Assembly: GCF_026210795.1 (NCBI RefSeq)
Contig: NC_089456.1
Location: 1,552,501 to 1,616,500, forward strand
Source: Rhizophagus irregularis
Lineage: Eukaryota > Glomeromycota > Glomeromycetes > Glomerales > Glomeraceae
Reading direction: 5' to 3'
Length of the DNA stretch: 64,000 nucleotides
Each line of letters begins with the position of its first letter. The first letter of the stretch is position 1. The translations under genes were made by a program, and so were the position numbers. Below the pieces are notes generated by a model that saw only the letters and a list, made by a program, of their open reading frames with translations, was not told where the DNA came from and did not search any database. Below are positions 21,979-35,310 of the stretch, piece by piece.

Positions 21979-23769
21979 TAATTTGTAGTAATTTAAAAGT
22001 ATTATATATGAACATTATTATAAATAAAATTGTTTTATAAATTTTCTTATTCTAAAAACATATGTTTATTTGTTATTTTTGTAGTTTATTGAGAAATTTT
22101 TATGATCTGAAAATTTAATATGAATAAAAGCAAACAATATAATGGGTCTGATCTAGAAAAATCAAGGTAAAAAAATTTTTTAGCTAAAATTTAAAAGTTA
22201 TTGTATTTTAATCTAGTCATATCAAAAAATATAATGCAGTAAAAATTTCAATTTTGAAAAAAAAATCTCTAACCTTGATCTTAGATCAGACCCCATTATT
22301 ATGCAAATTAAGACTAATAAATACATGTCTAATTATTATATTTAGTAATTCTTTATTAAAGAATAATATAAAATTCTTCATTTACTGGAAAAAATACGTT
22401 AAACCAGGCGATAGGTTTCAAAAATCATATTGATATGAAGTTAAACAAGAAGACTTAGCAATATATTTAGTTATCAGATTAATTAGTAGTAATGGATGTA
22501 TAGATTCTAATATTTGGAAATGAGTCATGGAATTGAATAGTAGAAAATTCCACCGCACAATACTTATAACCATACTTTAGTACATAAAGTTTATAATTAT
22601 TTATTATAAACTTTTTCCTATTATTTTTATCTTATACTCTTTTTATATCAAATAATGGTTTTTCTTATTTATATTCTCTAATGTCATCAAGTTATAGAAT
22701 TATACAAATAAAAATTTTACATTGATTATAATAATTTTATTACTTTGGTTTCAAGTGAAAAATAGATAAAATTATTAAATTCTTTTGTAGATTTGAAAAA
22801 AGTTAAGAATACAGAAATTCTATCATCTAATAATTGTATATATGTTATAGAAACATTTCATACTAATAATAATTACAATGGAAAACTAACAGAGATATTT
22901 GTTCTAAAACTATTTGTTTCTCAACTAACAATATTTTAAAACAAGCAAATTGTGCCATTTCAGCGAATTTATTGTTATTTAAATCTGTATTCTATTATTC
23001 CAAATACAACCTATATAACAACAAAATATTTAAGCAATTCTGGCGGGTTTATTAAATATTTAATAGATTTAGGACATGGTTGGAAATTATGCTAATTAAT
23101 TATTTAATGGAAAAGTCCTATTTAAGTATCCTTTCCGTTTTTTAAGATCTGATGTCCAAACCTGTTATACAATCACGGGACAAATAAGGCGCAATCCAAA
23201 AATTATTTATACGGGTGATCTAAACGTTACTGATCGATATGAATTTTTTTAAAAATAATAGATAATAGATGATTTTCATCAAAGTTCATAAAATGATTTT
23301 TGGTTTACCCTTTTTAACGACTCCCAATTTTTGTTCTGATAAAATTTGCTATTAGTAGACCTTTTTCTTTTAATGAATACCTTTTGAAAAACGTTGGTTT
23401 CCGCTTTTCATAAATATTAACTGAAAATTTGTAAAAATTGATCTCCAATTCCTTTTCTTATTATAGTAATACTCCGAACTTAGTTAACGGATGTTACATT
23501 TGTAACATTACACAAAATAATATTCTATTTATTTATATAAAACTAAATATAATACTGCGCCCCACAACTAATAGATTTACTAGGTAATTCTTTTAATACA
23601 AGACTACTAGTTGCGGTGTGTATAATTTTTTTTATGTTTTATATTATAGTTTGAAGATAAATAAATAATTTAAAATAAACAGATTTGTCATTTTTTTAAC
23701 AAACATATTTTCATTTGAGATTTCCTTATATATATACCTGTATGTACAACCACGTACAAAAAAAAAAAA
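21979..23769. other. Intergenic, no recognisable gene
   Basis: AT-rich sequence with stop-dense frames. An inverted pair at 22141-22170 (GGGTCTGATCTAG) and 22280-22297 (CTTAGATCAGACCC) suggests a small MITE of about 155 bp, roughly 22142-22297. Faint protein-like stretches around 22800-23060 are too broken to assign. Confidence 0.3.
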
Positions 23770-24185
23770 AATTTACGATGAAAAAATTTTTTATGTCGAA
23801 AGCTTAATTAACTCTACATAATAAAAAATTTTTTTTTTCAGCAAGAGGCTGAAAATTTACGTATATCCATGCAAATTTACGTATGTGTTTCAAAATAAAA
23901 AAAAACTCAATTAACTTTTCACAATAAAAAATTTTTTTTTTCTTCAAGAGGCTGAAAATTTACGTATATCCATGCATATTTACGCATGTGTTTCAAAATA
24001 AAAAAAACTCAATTAACTTTTCATAATAAAAAATATTTTTTTTTTTTCTGCAAGAGGCTGAAATTTTACGTACATATTTACGCATGTGTTTCAAAATAAA
24101 AAAACTCGATTAACTTTTCAATTTTTTTTTTCTGGAATTTTACGCACAGCCAACAGCCATGCATATTTACACACGTGTTTCAAAT
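23770..24185. repeat. Tandem repeat of about 105 bp upstream of the channel gene
   Basis: GAGGCTGAAAATTTACGTAT recurs at 23845 and 23948 and, slightly changed, at 24054. Each is followed by GTGTTTCAAAATAAAA and by AACTTTTCA(C/T)AATAAAAAAT. Partial units lie on both sides, so there are about three to four copies. The array ends roughly 90 bp before the ATG of the channel gene. Confidence 0.7.
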
Positions 24186-24274
24186 AATAAAAAGTATATA
24201 ATCGCCAAATGGACGATATAAAAAAAAAATAATTTCTTTGGAAATAAATTTATATACTTATAAGTAATTACCAA

Positions 24275-27200
24275 ATGAGTGAAGTAATCGAAATTGAAGT
24301 TGATAAAAATGACGTTGATGTAAATGATGTTGATAAAAATGATGTTGATAAAATATTTACCTTCGATGATGTCGATGATAAACCACATAACGGTAAACCT
24401 ATTACTAGGATAGAAACATCACCAAATGAAAACTACCTTATTACTTATAGTGAAGAAGATCGTTCAATTGTTGGTTGGAATGTTGAAAATATAGATAAGG
24501 TTCAACTTAAATTTGATAAAACTATTAAAATTGGTTATGGAACCATAAGTTTATGTGTTTCTGATGACAAGAAACTATGTAGAATTTATGATTATGATAG
24601 TAAGTAATATTATGTAATTATAAACTTATGGTGATTGATACTTATTTAATATTTTTTTTTTGTAGAATATAAAATCGATGTAATCGATATGAATAATAAA
24701 GATAAAATTACATTAAGTTTTTATAGAAAAGTTAGATCAATGTATTGTACCTTTAATTTAAAAGGTGAATTTATTTTATATAGTTTAGTTTACGAACATA
24801 AAATTATTTGGATTTATTCCACACAAACTAAAAATAACAAATGGGAATGTAAGAGATTTTACGAGATACCTAAAGATTATGGATTAATAAGTATATCAAA
24901 ATATGATAAAGTTTATCTGTTTTCAAATGATTACATTTGTGAATGGAATATTAATACTGAAAAAAGTGTAAAAATATTTGTTAATAATAAGGATAAGAAT
25001 AAGGTAATGAATATTATAAAATTATTTCCAACCCAATTGATGTTAAATTATAATTAAATATATTAAATATTTTTTATTTTTTTTAGTTTGGAACAAAAAA
25101 TATCGGGATATTCAATAATGATGAAAAGTTTATTTTTTTAAAAGTCAATGATAAAATAATCGTTTATTCAATCGAATTGGGAATTCCTATTGTTACTTTG
25201 GATATAAATGATGGTAACTAATTTAATAAATTTTATTTATACTTTAATTATTAATCATATTAAATCACTATTTATTATTTAGATATTCAATTTTATAATT
25301 TTATGAATCATACTGGTTTATTTCTTTTACCTTCTTTATTCTATAATACACCAGATAAAAAAATCAAATATTGCTGGAATAGTAAATACAAAAATAGGTT
25401 TAATAAAACTTTATTTGATGAACCAACTGATGAGCAAGCAATGTTTGTGTTTGGAATTCTAAATGAACGTGTTTGGAAATCTAAATTTTACGAAAATATG
25501 TCAAAAACTAAAGTTATTGAATGTGATGATGATGACAAGACAACTTACAAACTCTCAAATGTCCATCTATATATGGATACTGTATCTACATTATTTCAAA
25601 ATGCCAAATGCACAAGTAAAAAAAAATTAATAACTGAATCAATTGAAAATTTGATTAAATGGGAAATATATGCCTATCATGATAAAATTAAACTAGAAGT
25701 TTTCAAAAAAATTAATACTAAATGGGAATTAATTAGCACGAGAATTGAGAATTATCCTTATAGACCTAAGTATAACAACAATCATGATTTAATTGTGAGC
25801 TCATTATTTAATAATGATATTGTTATATTGACAACATTTGGTATTCTTATTTATACTTTTTGTGAAAATAACAAATCTATTCCTTTAATCTATTTTTATT
25901 TTATGGATTTTGATTATTATAGATATTATATCGGTAGCAAAAACAAAACATATCTGAAAATGCTTCAACATAACGAAAGAATATTTTCAAAATCTACTTT
26001 CCCATTACCAAATTATGACAGTTTTAGATTAAATGGATGGGTTTCAGATTTAATAAATAATAAGTTAAGCCTTTTGAAATATGGAGTTGAATTATTAACA
26101 TTTGTGATTAAAGAACATAAATTAGAATTAATTGATGATATTTATAAAAAATGTATGACTTATTTTAAAGAGGATCCAATGAATAATAAGCCATTTTTAA
26201 GCATTATCACTTCTGCAATGCCATTACTAGATGAATATTATCCAGAATATATTCTAAAATATTCATCAGAAACGAATATGATAATAGATTCTTCTTTTTA
26301 TACTATAGAGCATAAAAATAAAAATTTACATCTTTATTATTCTTTTCACCCCCCTCAAATAGCTAATTTATCAAAATCACTTTTATGGACAAAATACTAT
26401 TATAAAATTTATTGCACACTTGGTTATCTAAATTTATTAACACATAGGTATACAATATTGATTTTGTACATTATATATAATATTATTCAAGTTTTAATAA
26501 TAATTTTAGCTTTACCCCTTTATTTGGCTACATTTTATATTTTATCAAAATACAATTTTATTAATGGTATTTATACTTCAGATGCATTTTCTTCGGCTGC
26601 TGTTGCAATTTTTGAATATTTTCAAGAAAAAATAACAACAACAACACCAACAATTACTTTCATGATTCCTTATATTAATTTTGTTAATTATCCAAAAGAT
26701 TATAATTGGTTCTTAGAATTAATTAGACCTCAATCTAGTCCATTTACTAAATCAATAAATAGAAATATCTATAAAACATGGAATGGTGAAGCATTACTTA
26801 ATTTTAAATGGAATGCTTATGGAAAATATTATTACGCAATGATTTGGATTTTATTTATGGCTTTACTTGGATGCTTTACTGCTGCTGCAACAATACCTCA
26901 GCAATATATCAATGAAGAAGTTAGACAACAACTTTTTATTGCTTCGATTATACTTGGATTTATTCATCTGATTTTTGAATTTCGTCAATTTGTTTATAAT
27001 ATTACTAAGTGGTTCTATAATTTTTGGAATATTTTTGGTAAATATAAATGTTTAATTTATTAAATTTACAATATTTTAAGAAAATGAAATTAATTATATA
27101 ACATTTTAATATTTCAGATATAATTGCTTATGTACTTTCAATTTACACTTCTATTTATTGGCTTCAAACAAATGATAAGAACAATAATTATCTAATTCAA

Positions 27201-28385
27201 TTGCTTTCTTTTTCATGCTTATTTTTGGATATAAAGTTTTTGTTATTTTTTAGGGCATTTAATATTTTGGTGTATATTTTGCAATTATTATTAGTGTTGG
27301 GAAAAAGATTTTTTCTTTTTTAGTAGTCATATTCATTATTGTAATAAGTTTTGCACATGCATTTTTTATTTTATTATCACCAAAATCTGAATTTTCACTT
27401 AAACAATATACAAATAATGATGATCCGAATAATCCTTGGAATTTAGCTCCTAGTTATAGTCAAGTAACTGATAATGATGGAAATATAAACTCCAATCCAT
27501 TTACTATAATTCAAACACCTGATAAAAATACAAACATGTTTATAGATATTAGAACTTCTCTTTTTGCTATATATTTATTTTTAGCAGGTACAGTATATTT
27601 AAATCTTTCATAATTATATATATAAGTATTTTCTAATATTTTTAAGCAATTCTTCTTTCTTATCAATAGGTGATTCAAGTGCATTATCCAATTGGTCATA
27701 TGCAGATAATCCATCAATTGCAATATTGATTGTTTTATTTTCCCTCTTGGTTGTTGTATATCTTATGAACTTGTTAATTGGATTGCTCAACAATGCAATT
27801 GAAGAAGATAATAATAGAGTCTCATATTTGATACAGAAGGCAGAAGTAAATAATATTAATATTAATCATTCTATTCTCTATAAATGTACTAATATTTCTC
27901 AAATTTTATTTTTAAAGATTTTGGCTGAGATTGAGTTATTTTACCTATTACCACATCAGAGACGTTGGCAAGAATGGTTTCCTGAAGTAATGTATGTAAT
28001 TTTACTTTTTTTTTTAAAAAAAATATAATGTCATAATTTTATTAATTCAAATTTATTTTCAAGACATTATTATGCTGATGCTGATAAGACTCGAATAGAA
28101 ATTGAAAGATTGATTAAAGAGGGTGAATGGGATAATAGGGAATTCATAAAGATGCAAGAAAAATTATTAGAAGAACTTCAAATTAAACATAATCCTATTG
28201 ACAATAAGGTAATATTGGAGAAATTATCAGCATTAGAGAAACTAGAAAAATTAGAAAAAATAGATGAGAAATTAGAGAAATTAGATAAGTTGGAAAAATT
28301 AGAAAAATCTTATTGTGAGAATTTAGATAAGTTGAAAAAATTAGACGAGATAGAAAAATTATTGAAAGAAATACAAGCTAAATAA
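24275..28385 (+). CDS. WD-repeat N-terminal, TRP-like ion channel protein, seven exons; one apparent frameshift
   Basis: Exons: 24275-24599, 24666-25003, 25087-25213, 25283-27037, 27118-27587, 27670-27991, 28064-28385, about 1,220 codons, all with GT/AG introns of 66-82 bp. An acidic N-terminus leads into WD-like blades (ITRIETSPNENYLITYSEED). The exon-4 and exon-5 products carry at least six hydrophobic segments. The pore end (LSNWSYADNPSIAIL, then VVVYLMNLLIGLLNNAIEED) resembles TRP/polycystin-type cation channels. A charged Leu/Lys/Glu coiled coil closes the protein. The frame shifts once near 27261/27262: RAF is followed by YFGVYFAI in another frame, consistent with one missing base. This may be a real lesion or a sequence error, since everything downstream stays open and spliced in phase. 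The ligand is unknown. Confidence 0.78.
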
Positions 28386-30539
28386 TTTTTAATATTTATA
28401 TGTTAGTTTTATAATTTGATCACTGGAATTATGAATTATGTATTATTAAATAGTCCAGTTTGTAATCAATTAATATATATTAAATAAATTTATTTAAATT
28501 TTCTAAGTTATTAATTTGATTTTTTTTTTTAAAGAAAAAGATTGATTATATTGATAATTTTTCATTAAATAATGTATTATTTATGTAATTAATCTTACTA
28601 ATATGATATGAAAATAAATAAAAAAATGATATGGAAAGTGAAAACTCATTCAGTTAATGTTTTTTTTTCAAATTATTTAAAAAATATTGAATAATATTTA
28701 TTTTACTACAGTACACCTGCTTAAATATATATCTTTCTAAAGAAGCTATCAAAAAAAAATGGTTATCAAATGTCAATAAAATAATAATAATATTAAATTT
28801 ACTTATAAGACAAATTTTATTACAGAATATCCGTATTGATTGTTTGATAATATTAAATATGTTGAATTTTGTTAGAAATAATTTATTACTTTAATTTAGT
28901 TAGTAAAACCTGTGGTTTTACAGTTGAAAAAATTTTTAGACTTTCAAATATTGTCATTACATGAGGGACTTTGTTTCCACTTGCTTTTTTATATTAAATA
29001 AATAGAATATGGTATCAATAATTTTTTTTTTTATTTGATAATTTAATATTAAATTTATGCCTTATAAAAAGTGTTCATAGTAAATTTATACCAAATCCAT
29101 ATATAATTGGCTCTAGATTGGCTTAAATTTGGATTATTTTTTGCATAAATTTGAGCTAATTTCGAACCAATGATATAAATTTGGCATAAAACTTTTTGTA
29201 GGAATGTGAAAATAAAATTCAATAATTTTTTCAGTCAATTACAAACAATTAAACTTCTTGTTAAGCTGAATTACCAGAACTAAGAAATGTTCTTGTGCCT
29301 ATTACTAAGGTATTCAGTTCGATTCTGAGTGTAAGTAAAAAAAATAAATAAATAAAATGTAATTAATAGTGAGGTACTCTTAGTGTAAGTAAAAAAAATA
29401 ATAAAATGTATTCAATTCGACTCTTAGTGCAAGTAAAAAATAATAATGTATAAAAATACCAGAAAAATATACGAGTAAAGAAAAGGTAGGAAAAAAATAA
29501 AGTGAAAAATTTTATTAATTTTACTATTAACTACATTATTTTTTACTATTAAAAAAACTATGTTGTGTTTAGAAAACACTATTTTATACTATTGAAAATT
29601 CCTCTAAATTTTTCACACTCGTATATCGTCACGAGTGTGTAGTTTTTTCACGTGTATTATTTTGTAGATCTACGTTTATTTTATCCTTCTGATGATTATG
29701 TTGCTCTAAGACTGACTAATTAAATAGTAAAATAAAGTTAAATGAAAAATTAATTTTTTTTTTTTACAATATTACAGCCAGTAATTAATACTTACCTTTT
29801 AATAGTCACCTTCATAAATTCGTGCATATTTTTGAGTCCTGAATATCCAACTTGTTGAATTTCTATTTTGGTGCTTAGGTTGCGATTTGTGAATGCCTTC
29901 AGGTAAATTTGCTTTTGTTCATAATTTTTCCATCATTGCTTTATGCGATGGAATATGTAATGATATTTGTGACCTTTTCCATCGATATGCTTGTCATATT
30001 AAAATTTAGTAATTTCTTCGATAATTCATTTCCACATACTTAACAATTAGAGTAAATTTAGAGTAAATTAAGAATTCACTCAGCCTTAAAAAAAGGTATC
30101 AAAATAAAAAAAAGTTATGTATAAAGTAGTTACAAGTAATCTGAAATACCTAAGACAGCTTTCCTAACTTTTAGCTTAACCACCATATCCATAAAAGATT
30201 CCAAATACGATCCGCAACATGTCTCTTTAAAACACAAGACATAATGAGCAAATGTAAAGACGTTGAACTAAAGTTGCAAAAAAAATTTGGTTGCTTTATC
30301 ATTGCATCATGTAATATAAAATCGTATGATTTTATCGCTAAAGTTGTAGCATTTTTATCTTCTGTGGATAATTAAATAATTATTGTTATGACAGGGACTG
30401 CCAATATTCATTAATGTCTGTTTCACTAAATTATTTATCACTTAAAGAAAAGAAATTTATCAATATAACAATTATTGAAGGTGCTCCGGATTTATATCTA
30501 AAAATCCTCATGAGAGAGTTAAGGTTAATTATTCCATTA
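28386..30539. other. Intergenic, no gene; weak SINE-like stretch
   Basis: AT-rich and stop-dense. At 29260-29450 there is GTTCGATTC, a match to the RNA polymerase III B box, inside TATTCAGTTCGATTCTGAGT. It is followed by repeats of GTGTAAGTAAAAAAAATAA and a second AATTCGACTC. This could be a tRNA-derived SINE tail, but no convincing A box or target duplication was found. Confidence 0.3.
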
Positions 30540-30940
30540 GCCAGAAACCTGAAAAATAAAAAAAAATGCGTTAGTGGCGTTCCATAACGCATCATATTAT
30601 CCATACATTACACTACTTACCGAAGAAAAGACGAAGAACTAAAAGATAAAAAAAAATTGCGTTAGTGTCGTTCCGTAATGCAATTTCATATCCATACATT
30701 ACACTACTTACCGTATAACTCCAAGGAAAGGCCAAAAAACTAGAAAATAAAAAAAAATGTGTTGGTATTATTCCGTAATGCAATCATAACCATATATAAA
30801 ACTACTTACCACATAACTCTAAGGAAAGGCTGTTCTTGCTTCATTTTGACATCTAGAATAATGTCCCTAAAGAAAAAAAGAAAGGAAACGTTAGTAACGT
30901 TCCCAAATCTAAAAAAAAAGTACCCTTCCCTTATCTTAGA
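30540..30940. repeat. Tandem repeat of 91-100 bp, three to four copies
   Basis: The unit contains GCGTTAGTGGCGTTCC, an inverted GTAATGC, CCATACATTACACTACTTACC and an A-run. Copies begin near 30568, 30659 and 30759, and a decayed fourth lies near 30880 (AACGTTAGTAACGTTCC). The short reading frame crossing it is not a gene. Confidence 0.7.
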
Positions 30941-31120
30941 TTTCCGTCATCTTTTTAAATAATAATAATGAATAAATTATTATTTAAAAAAAGATCAGTA
31001 AAAAAAAAATATTTATACAAAAAGTTGATTATAAATCAACCAATCAAGATCGGTAAATCAGAATATTGGGAAGTCATGTGATTAATTTTTATTTTGCTAC
31101 TTTGTAGGCGAAGCTATTTC

Positions 31121-31178
31121 GAGCTGGCTTGTCAAGCATCAAGCAAATTTAAGTATGGCTCAGCTTGCAAGCCAGCTC
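31121..31178. repeat. Perfect 11-bp inverted repeat
   Basis: GAGCTGGCTTG at 31121-31131 is matched by CAAGCCAGCTC at 31168-31178. The 36-bp loop also holds imperfect CAAGC and GCTTG pairs. It is a hairpin-forming sequence, GC-rich for the area, perhaps a MITE remnant. Confidence 0.45.
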
Positions 31179-32270
31179 AGCTCATGCGGAATAGTATATA
31201 AAATTTGCTTAATTTACTATGCTATTTAGGATTCTATCATAGTTTTTTTAATTTTATCTTAATCTTATTAATGTAATTTAATATTTATTTATTTTTATTA
31301 GTATATGATTTAGCTTTTTTTTTAATTTTTTTTTTAATTTTTATTTTATTTTATTGTACTGTATTTCTTTATTTAATTAATATAATTAATATTCTTTTTG
31401 ATCTATATTAGCATGCTTTTTTAATTTATTTGGTTTTATCTTTATAATTATTTTCTTAAATTTATTATTAGTTTTCAGTCTTGGTATTTCTTTAAATTTC
31501 ATTTTTATTTAATATTTAATTTAATTCTTTGTAAAATTTAATAAACAATAAATTTTAATCAATTTTTTATAAAAAAAAAAGATCTCTAATGAAATTCTTT
31601 ATTAAAAAAAAAATTTCAAGCCAAAATTCTCGATACCCTTATTAAAAAAACTATTTTCAATAAAATTTTCTATCAAGATTTTTAGACAAAATTCTCCATC
31701 AAAAAAATAAAAAAAATTTTCAACAAACAATTCTCTAATGAAATTCTCAATCAAAAAAATATCCCTAATTAAAGAATAATTTCTAACGAAAATCAAAAAA
31801 CACATTTTCCCTATTAAAAAAATTCAAAGATTCTTACCACCTAATAAAAAAATTCTCAAAAGAATTTCTATATCAAAAAAAAACTCTCCTATTAAAAAAA
31901 TTCTTCAAAGAATTTTCTACAAAAAAAAAAATCTCCTGTTAAAAAAAATTGTTCCAACAAATTAAGTATATGTCAAAGAAAAAAGATCTTATTAAAAAAA
32001 AATTCTCCAATGAAATTTCTATCAAATAAAAGTTTTTAACGATCAAAAAAAAAATTCAGAAATGTCTTCCTTATTAATGAAAAAAATTCTCTAACGAAAT
32101 TTTTTATCAAAAAAAAAATCTTTTTATTAAAAAAATTCCCAGCCTTTGCCTATATTAAAAATAAAAATTCTCTACAAAAATTGTTTTATAAAAAAAAAGC
32201 CAATAAAAAAAAAATTTAAAACTACGCTAAACTTAAAAACATGTGATCGGATTAAATCAAACACAGTTGG
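31179..32270. repeat. Degenerate A/T repeat field (AAATTCTC...AACGAAATT...TATCAAAAAAA)
   Basis: The first part is simple AT-rich sequence. From about 31570 to 32210 a degenerate unit of about 30-40 bp repeats, with ATTAAAAAAATTCTC followed by AATGAAATTTCTATCAAAAAAA. On the minus strand it gives a spurious frame rich in IENF. There is no gene. Confidence 0.5.
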
Positions 32271-32275
32271 ACAAA

Positions 32276-32380
32276 AACATCAAGCACAGACGGACAAAAA
32301 TATCAAGCACAGATGGATAAAACATCAAGCACGTACAAATAAATATCAAGCACGGACAGATGAACATCAAGCATGGTGTA
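32276..32380 (+). repeat. 21-23-bp minisatellite before F-box gene 2
   Basis: CATCAAGCACAGACGGACAAA-like units occur five times, with CAAGC at 32281, 32304, 32326, 32347 and 32368. In one frame it reads KHQAQTDK-type repeats, but the open frame (32146-32397) has no other support. Confidence 0.75.
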
Positions 32381-32458
32381 ACATTTTGACCCGCTGATAG
32401 TTTAGTCCAACTCGGCTTGCCATAAACGACTAGTTAATTAAACATGTTACACACAATA

Positions 32459-32495
32459 ATTGTGCGACAATATCATTCCGAAAATTAATATAATT
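32459..32495 (+). promoter_or_regulatory. Shared F-box upstream element, copy 2
   Basis: TGTGCGACA (32461-32469) is followed by ATATCATTCCGAAAATTAAT and TATAA, ending about 65 bp before the ATG. Compared with copy 1, the first arm of the inverted repeat (TCGGAAT) is lost, while CATTCCGAAAA is kept. Confidence 0.6.
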
Positions 32496-32556
32496 TATCC
32501 GGTCGTGAAATGACTGCACAGATACCTTTCTTTTTCTCTTCGCCTCTTCGCTTACA

Positions 32557-34086
32557 ATGTCATGTTCAAAAATATTTTCGGGAACCTTACCTGAATTAAC
32601 AGAGAATATTATAAAGTACTTTCAGGATGATTATTCAACCTTATATTCATGTGTTTTAGTTAACAGATTTTGGTGTCGTATATCGATTCCATTATTGTGG
32701 AAAAATCCATTTTCAATTTCTACTGGAAATTATAACTTTATTGGAATTTACCTACATAATTTAAATGTTGAATTGAAAACAAAATTAAATGAATATAAAA
32801 TTAATGAAAATTTATTACTTTCAAATACACTTTTCAATTATCCTAGTTTTTTAAAATATTTGAATTTATCGAAGATTGTTACTTCTGTTGAAAAGTGGTT
32901 TTATACTACTAGAATTAAAAATTTGGATATTAAAAAATTAATTATTATGTCATTATTAAAAATATTTATTAAAAATGAAGTAAATTTACATACCCTTGAA
33001 ATTGAAATAAATCTTTATATCGAATATTTTGATGATATTCTTGAATTAATTTTACAAAATCCAAATTTCATTCTCAATGCTAAAAATTTAAAACTTTTTA
33101 TTTTAAAATCTAAATTATTTAATAATAATAGTAATAGTACACTGATTAACAATCGTGTATTACAAGTAATTAATTTACATCAAAATCTTAAAAATATTAT
33201 ATTAACTTATAATAACGATAAGGAATTTCTTTTTTATCAATCATTATTATTATCAAAAGATTATAATTGTTCAAATACTTTAAATACTATCACATTATAT
33301 CGAATTAATTTTAAAGATATGATCAATTTAAATAAAATGTTTGAACAATTAAACGTTTTAGAATCTGTTCATATTATTTTTTGTTATTCCTTAAATACTA
33401 GTTTTATTCAACAAATTCTTAATTTAACCAAACCATTTAAATTAAGATCCTTATTCCTAAATGGAAGATCAGGAATTAAGGAATCATCATTATTATTATT
33501 ATTACAAAAATCTGGTTGTTATTTAAAGAATTTCAGGTACTCTACAATGTATGACGAGAGCGATCGTGTACGACAAATGTTTGGATCAGTTATAAATTAT
33601 TGTAAAAATATCAAATATCTTGATATTGATGATATTATTTATCCAGTAGTAATCGATTTGATTGAAAATATAAAACAAAATCTTAATTATCTTTTTATTA
33701 GTAGTGAAATAATTAGATTTAGAGGTAGTCCAATTATATTACGAAATTTAGGACAAATCCTTCCTTCTAGATTAGAATATTTAGATTTGACTCTATGCAT
33801 TGATGTAAGTGATTTTGAAGTATTCCTAAAAAATTCCCAAGGTATTTTTATTAAGAAATTGTTAATTAAAAATTTAGATGAGAATAATTATGATAATATT
33901 TTACCTTATATAAAAAAATATATAATGAAGGAGAAAAGAGTCGGGTATTTGAATTTTAGGAATCATAATAAAGAATTGTTTGATTTTAGTGATGAAGTGA
34001 AGGAATTTAAGTTATATAATATTAGAGTTCGAAAATACGAGGATTTATACTTTAACATTTATCAATTTATGCAGAAACTTTATTAA
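32557..34086 (+). CDS. F-box protein with leucine-rich C-terminal region
   Basis: A single-exon gene of 509 aa, a clear paralogue of the gene at 20401. The start MSCSKIFSGTLPEL and the F-box motif (TENIIKYFQDDYSTLYSC ... RISIPLLWKNPF) are conserved. So are the later leucine-rich segments and blocks such as LNTITLYRINF and LGQILPSRLEYLDLTL. An SCF substrate-receptor role is inferred from the F-box. The frame is intact and ends in a variable C-terminus. It lies just downstream of a minisatellite and the shared promoter motif. Confidence 0.85.
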   Translation: MSCSKIFSGTLPELTENIIKYFQDDYSTLYSCVLVNRFWCRISIPLLWKNPFSISTGNYNFIGIYLHNLNVELKTKLNEYKINENLLLSNTLFNYPSFLKYLNLSKIVTSVEKWFYTTRIKNLDIKKLIIMSLLKIFIKNEVNLHTLEIEINLYIEYFDDILELILQNPNFILNAKNLKLFILKSKLFNNNSNSTLINNRVLQVINLHQNLKNIILTYNNDKEFLFYQSLLLSKDYNCSNTLNTITLYRINFKDMINLNKMFEQLNVLESVHIIFCYSLNTSFIQQILNLTKPFKLRSLFLNGRSGIKESSLLLLLQKSGCYLKNFRYSTMYDESDRVRQMFGSVINYCKNIKYLDIDDIIYPVVIDLIENIKQNLNYLFISSEIIRFRGSPIILRNLGQILPSRLEYLDLTLCIDVSDFEVFLKNSQGIFIKKLLIKNLDENNYDNILPYIKKYIMKEKRVGYLNFRNHNKELFDFSDEVKEFKLYNIRVRKYEDLYFNIYQFMQKLY

Positions 34087-35310
34087 CATGTATTAATTAT
34101 TTGACTATTATATAAATTACATATAAAGATATATAATATAAGTCAAATATAAGTACTAAAACTACTATTATATCTAATAAATAATAAATACAATATATAA
34201 AATAGTAAAATACAATAAAAATATCTCTTCTATATCTCCAAAATATAAAGACTGAATATCTCATTTTAATGAATGTTTAAAAGCTGAAATAGATGCAAAT
34301 GTTTGGAAGAAATCACAAAAATATGTTTATAATAAAGTAGGATTTGAAAAGACAATTATTCGAAATCAGAAAAAGTTAATGTTTCAGAACTAGAAATTGC
34401 TCTAAAAGATGTTTTTATAATGCTTGAGGTTTATGAACTTTTTGATGATGATGAAATACAAAAGTAACAATGAATTCCATGGTGATAGATAAACTCAAAG
34501 GTACAAAAGAACTAAATACATCATTTCCTAAGAACACGGGATGCATTAAATAAACATTTCAGAGCTCTTGATATCTTTAAATCAGAAAATAATTAAGGTG
34601 TATATATAGAATAATAAGATTATTATCTAGCTAGTTTATTTGTCTATCTATTCTTTCTAACCTTACACAATATTCTGCTACAAGTAAAAGCAAATTTGTA
34701 TTTTTTTTATTGATAACTAAAATACTTTATAAATCAAATTAAACTAGGCTGAGTTCATATTATAAGAACACAATTCATTTGTGTTTAAAATAAAATCAAT
34801 TTTACTAATTTTTTCATTAGCTAATATATTGAAGTCAATTGGCTTTTTGTAAAAAAAATACATTAAAAAAAGGCTTGCCAACTAAATAAAAAATGAAAGT
34901 AATAAAATGGTAAAGAAGCAGGCCTCAAGGGAGGGAATTTGCAAAGCCTAACTGGGAATATTAAGAAAGTTACTCTTCAAGGCTTTTATAAAAGGAATAT
35001 TAAGAAAGATGGTTAAATTACTACATTAGATAAGATTGGTTTATGGACAGATGCTAGTAGTAAATTAAATATTAGCTTATATAATAGTGGAGAGTAGCAA
35101 GAAGAAACCGCCATTATATGGTGTTTTCTTGATAATAGTTATGACAATAAAAGATTGCTTGATTGATTGTTGTTTAAAAATGGGAAATTTTGGATTTAAA
35201 AGATTTAAAAGGGAAAAGATGAAATTTAAACTAGTAAATCAATACTAGATTGGGTTAGGAGTACGTCAAAGAAAGAAAATATTTGAAAACTAATCTTATG
35301 TTAATGTTAA
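34087..35310. other. Intergenic with traces of decayed coding sequence
   Basis: Protein-like but broken stretches occur at about 34270-34460 (for example EIDANVWKKSQKYVYNKVGF) and at 34940-35130 (GLWTDASSKLNISLYNSGE). None can be assigned to a family. There are no terminal repeats. Confidence 0.3.

Noticed and set aside
29260-29450. tRNA gene or SINE based on GTTCGATTC
   Set aside because: No cloverleaf, no A box at the right distance and no target duplication; kept only as a weak note.
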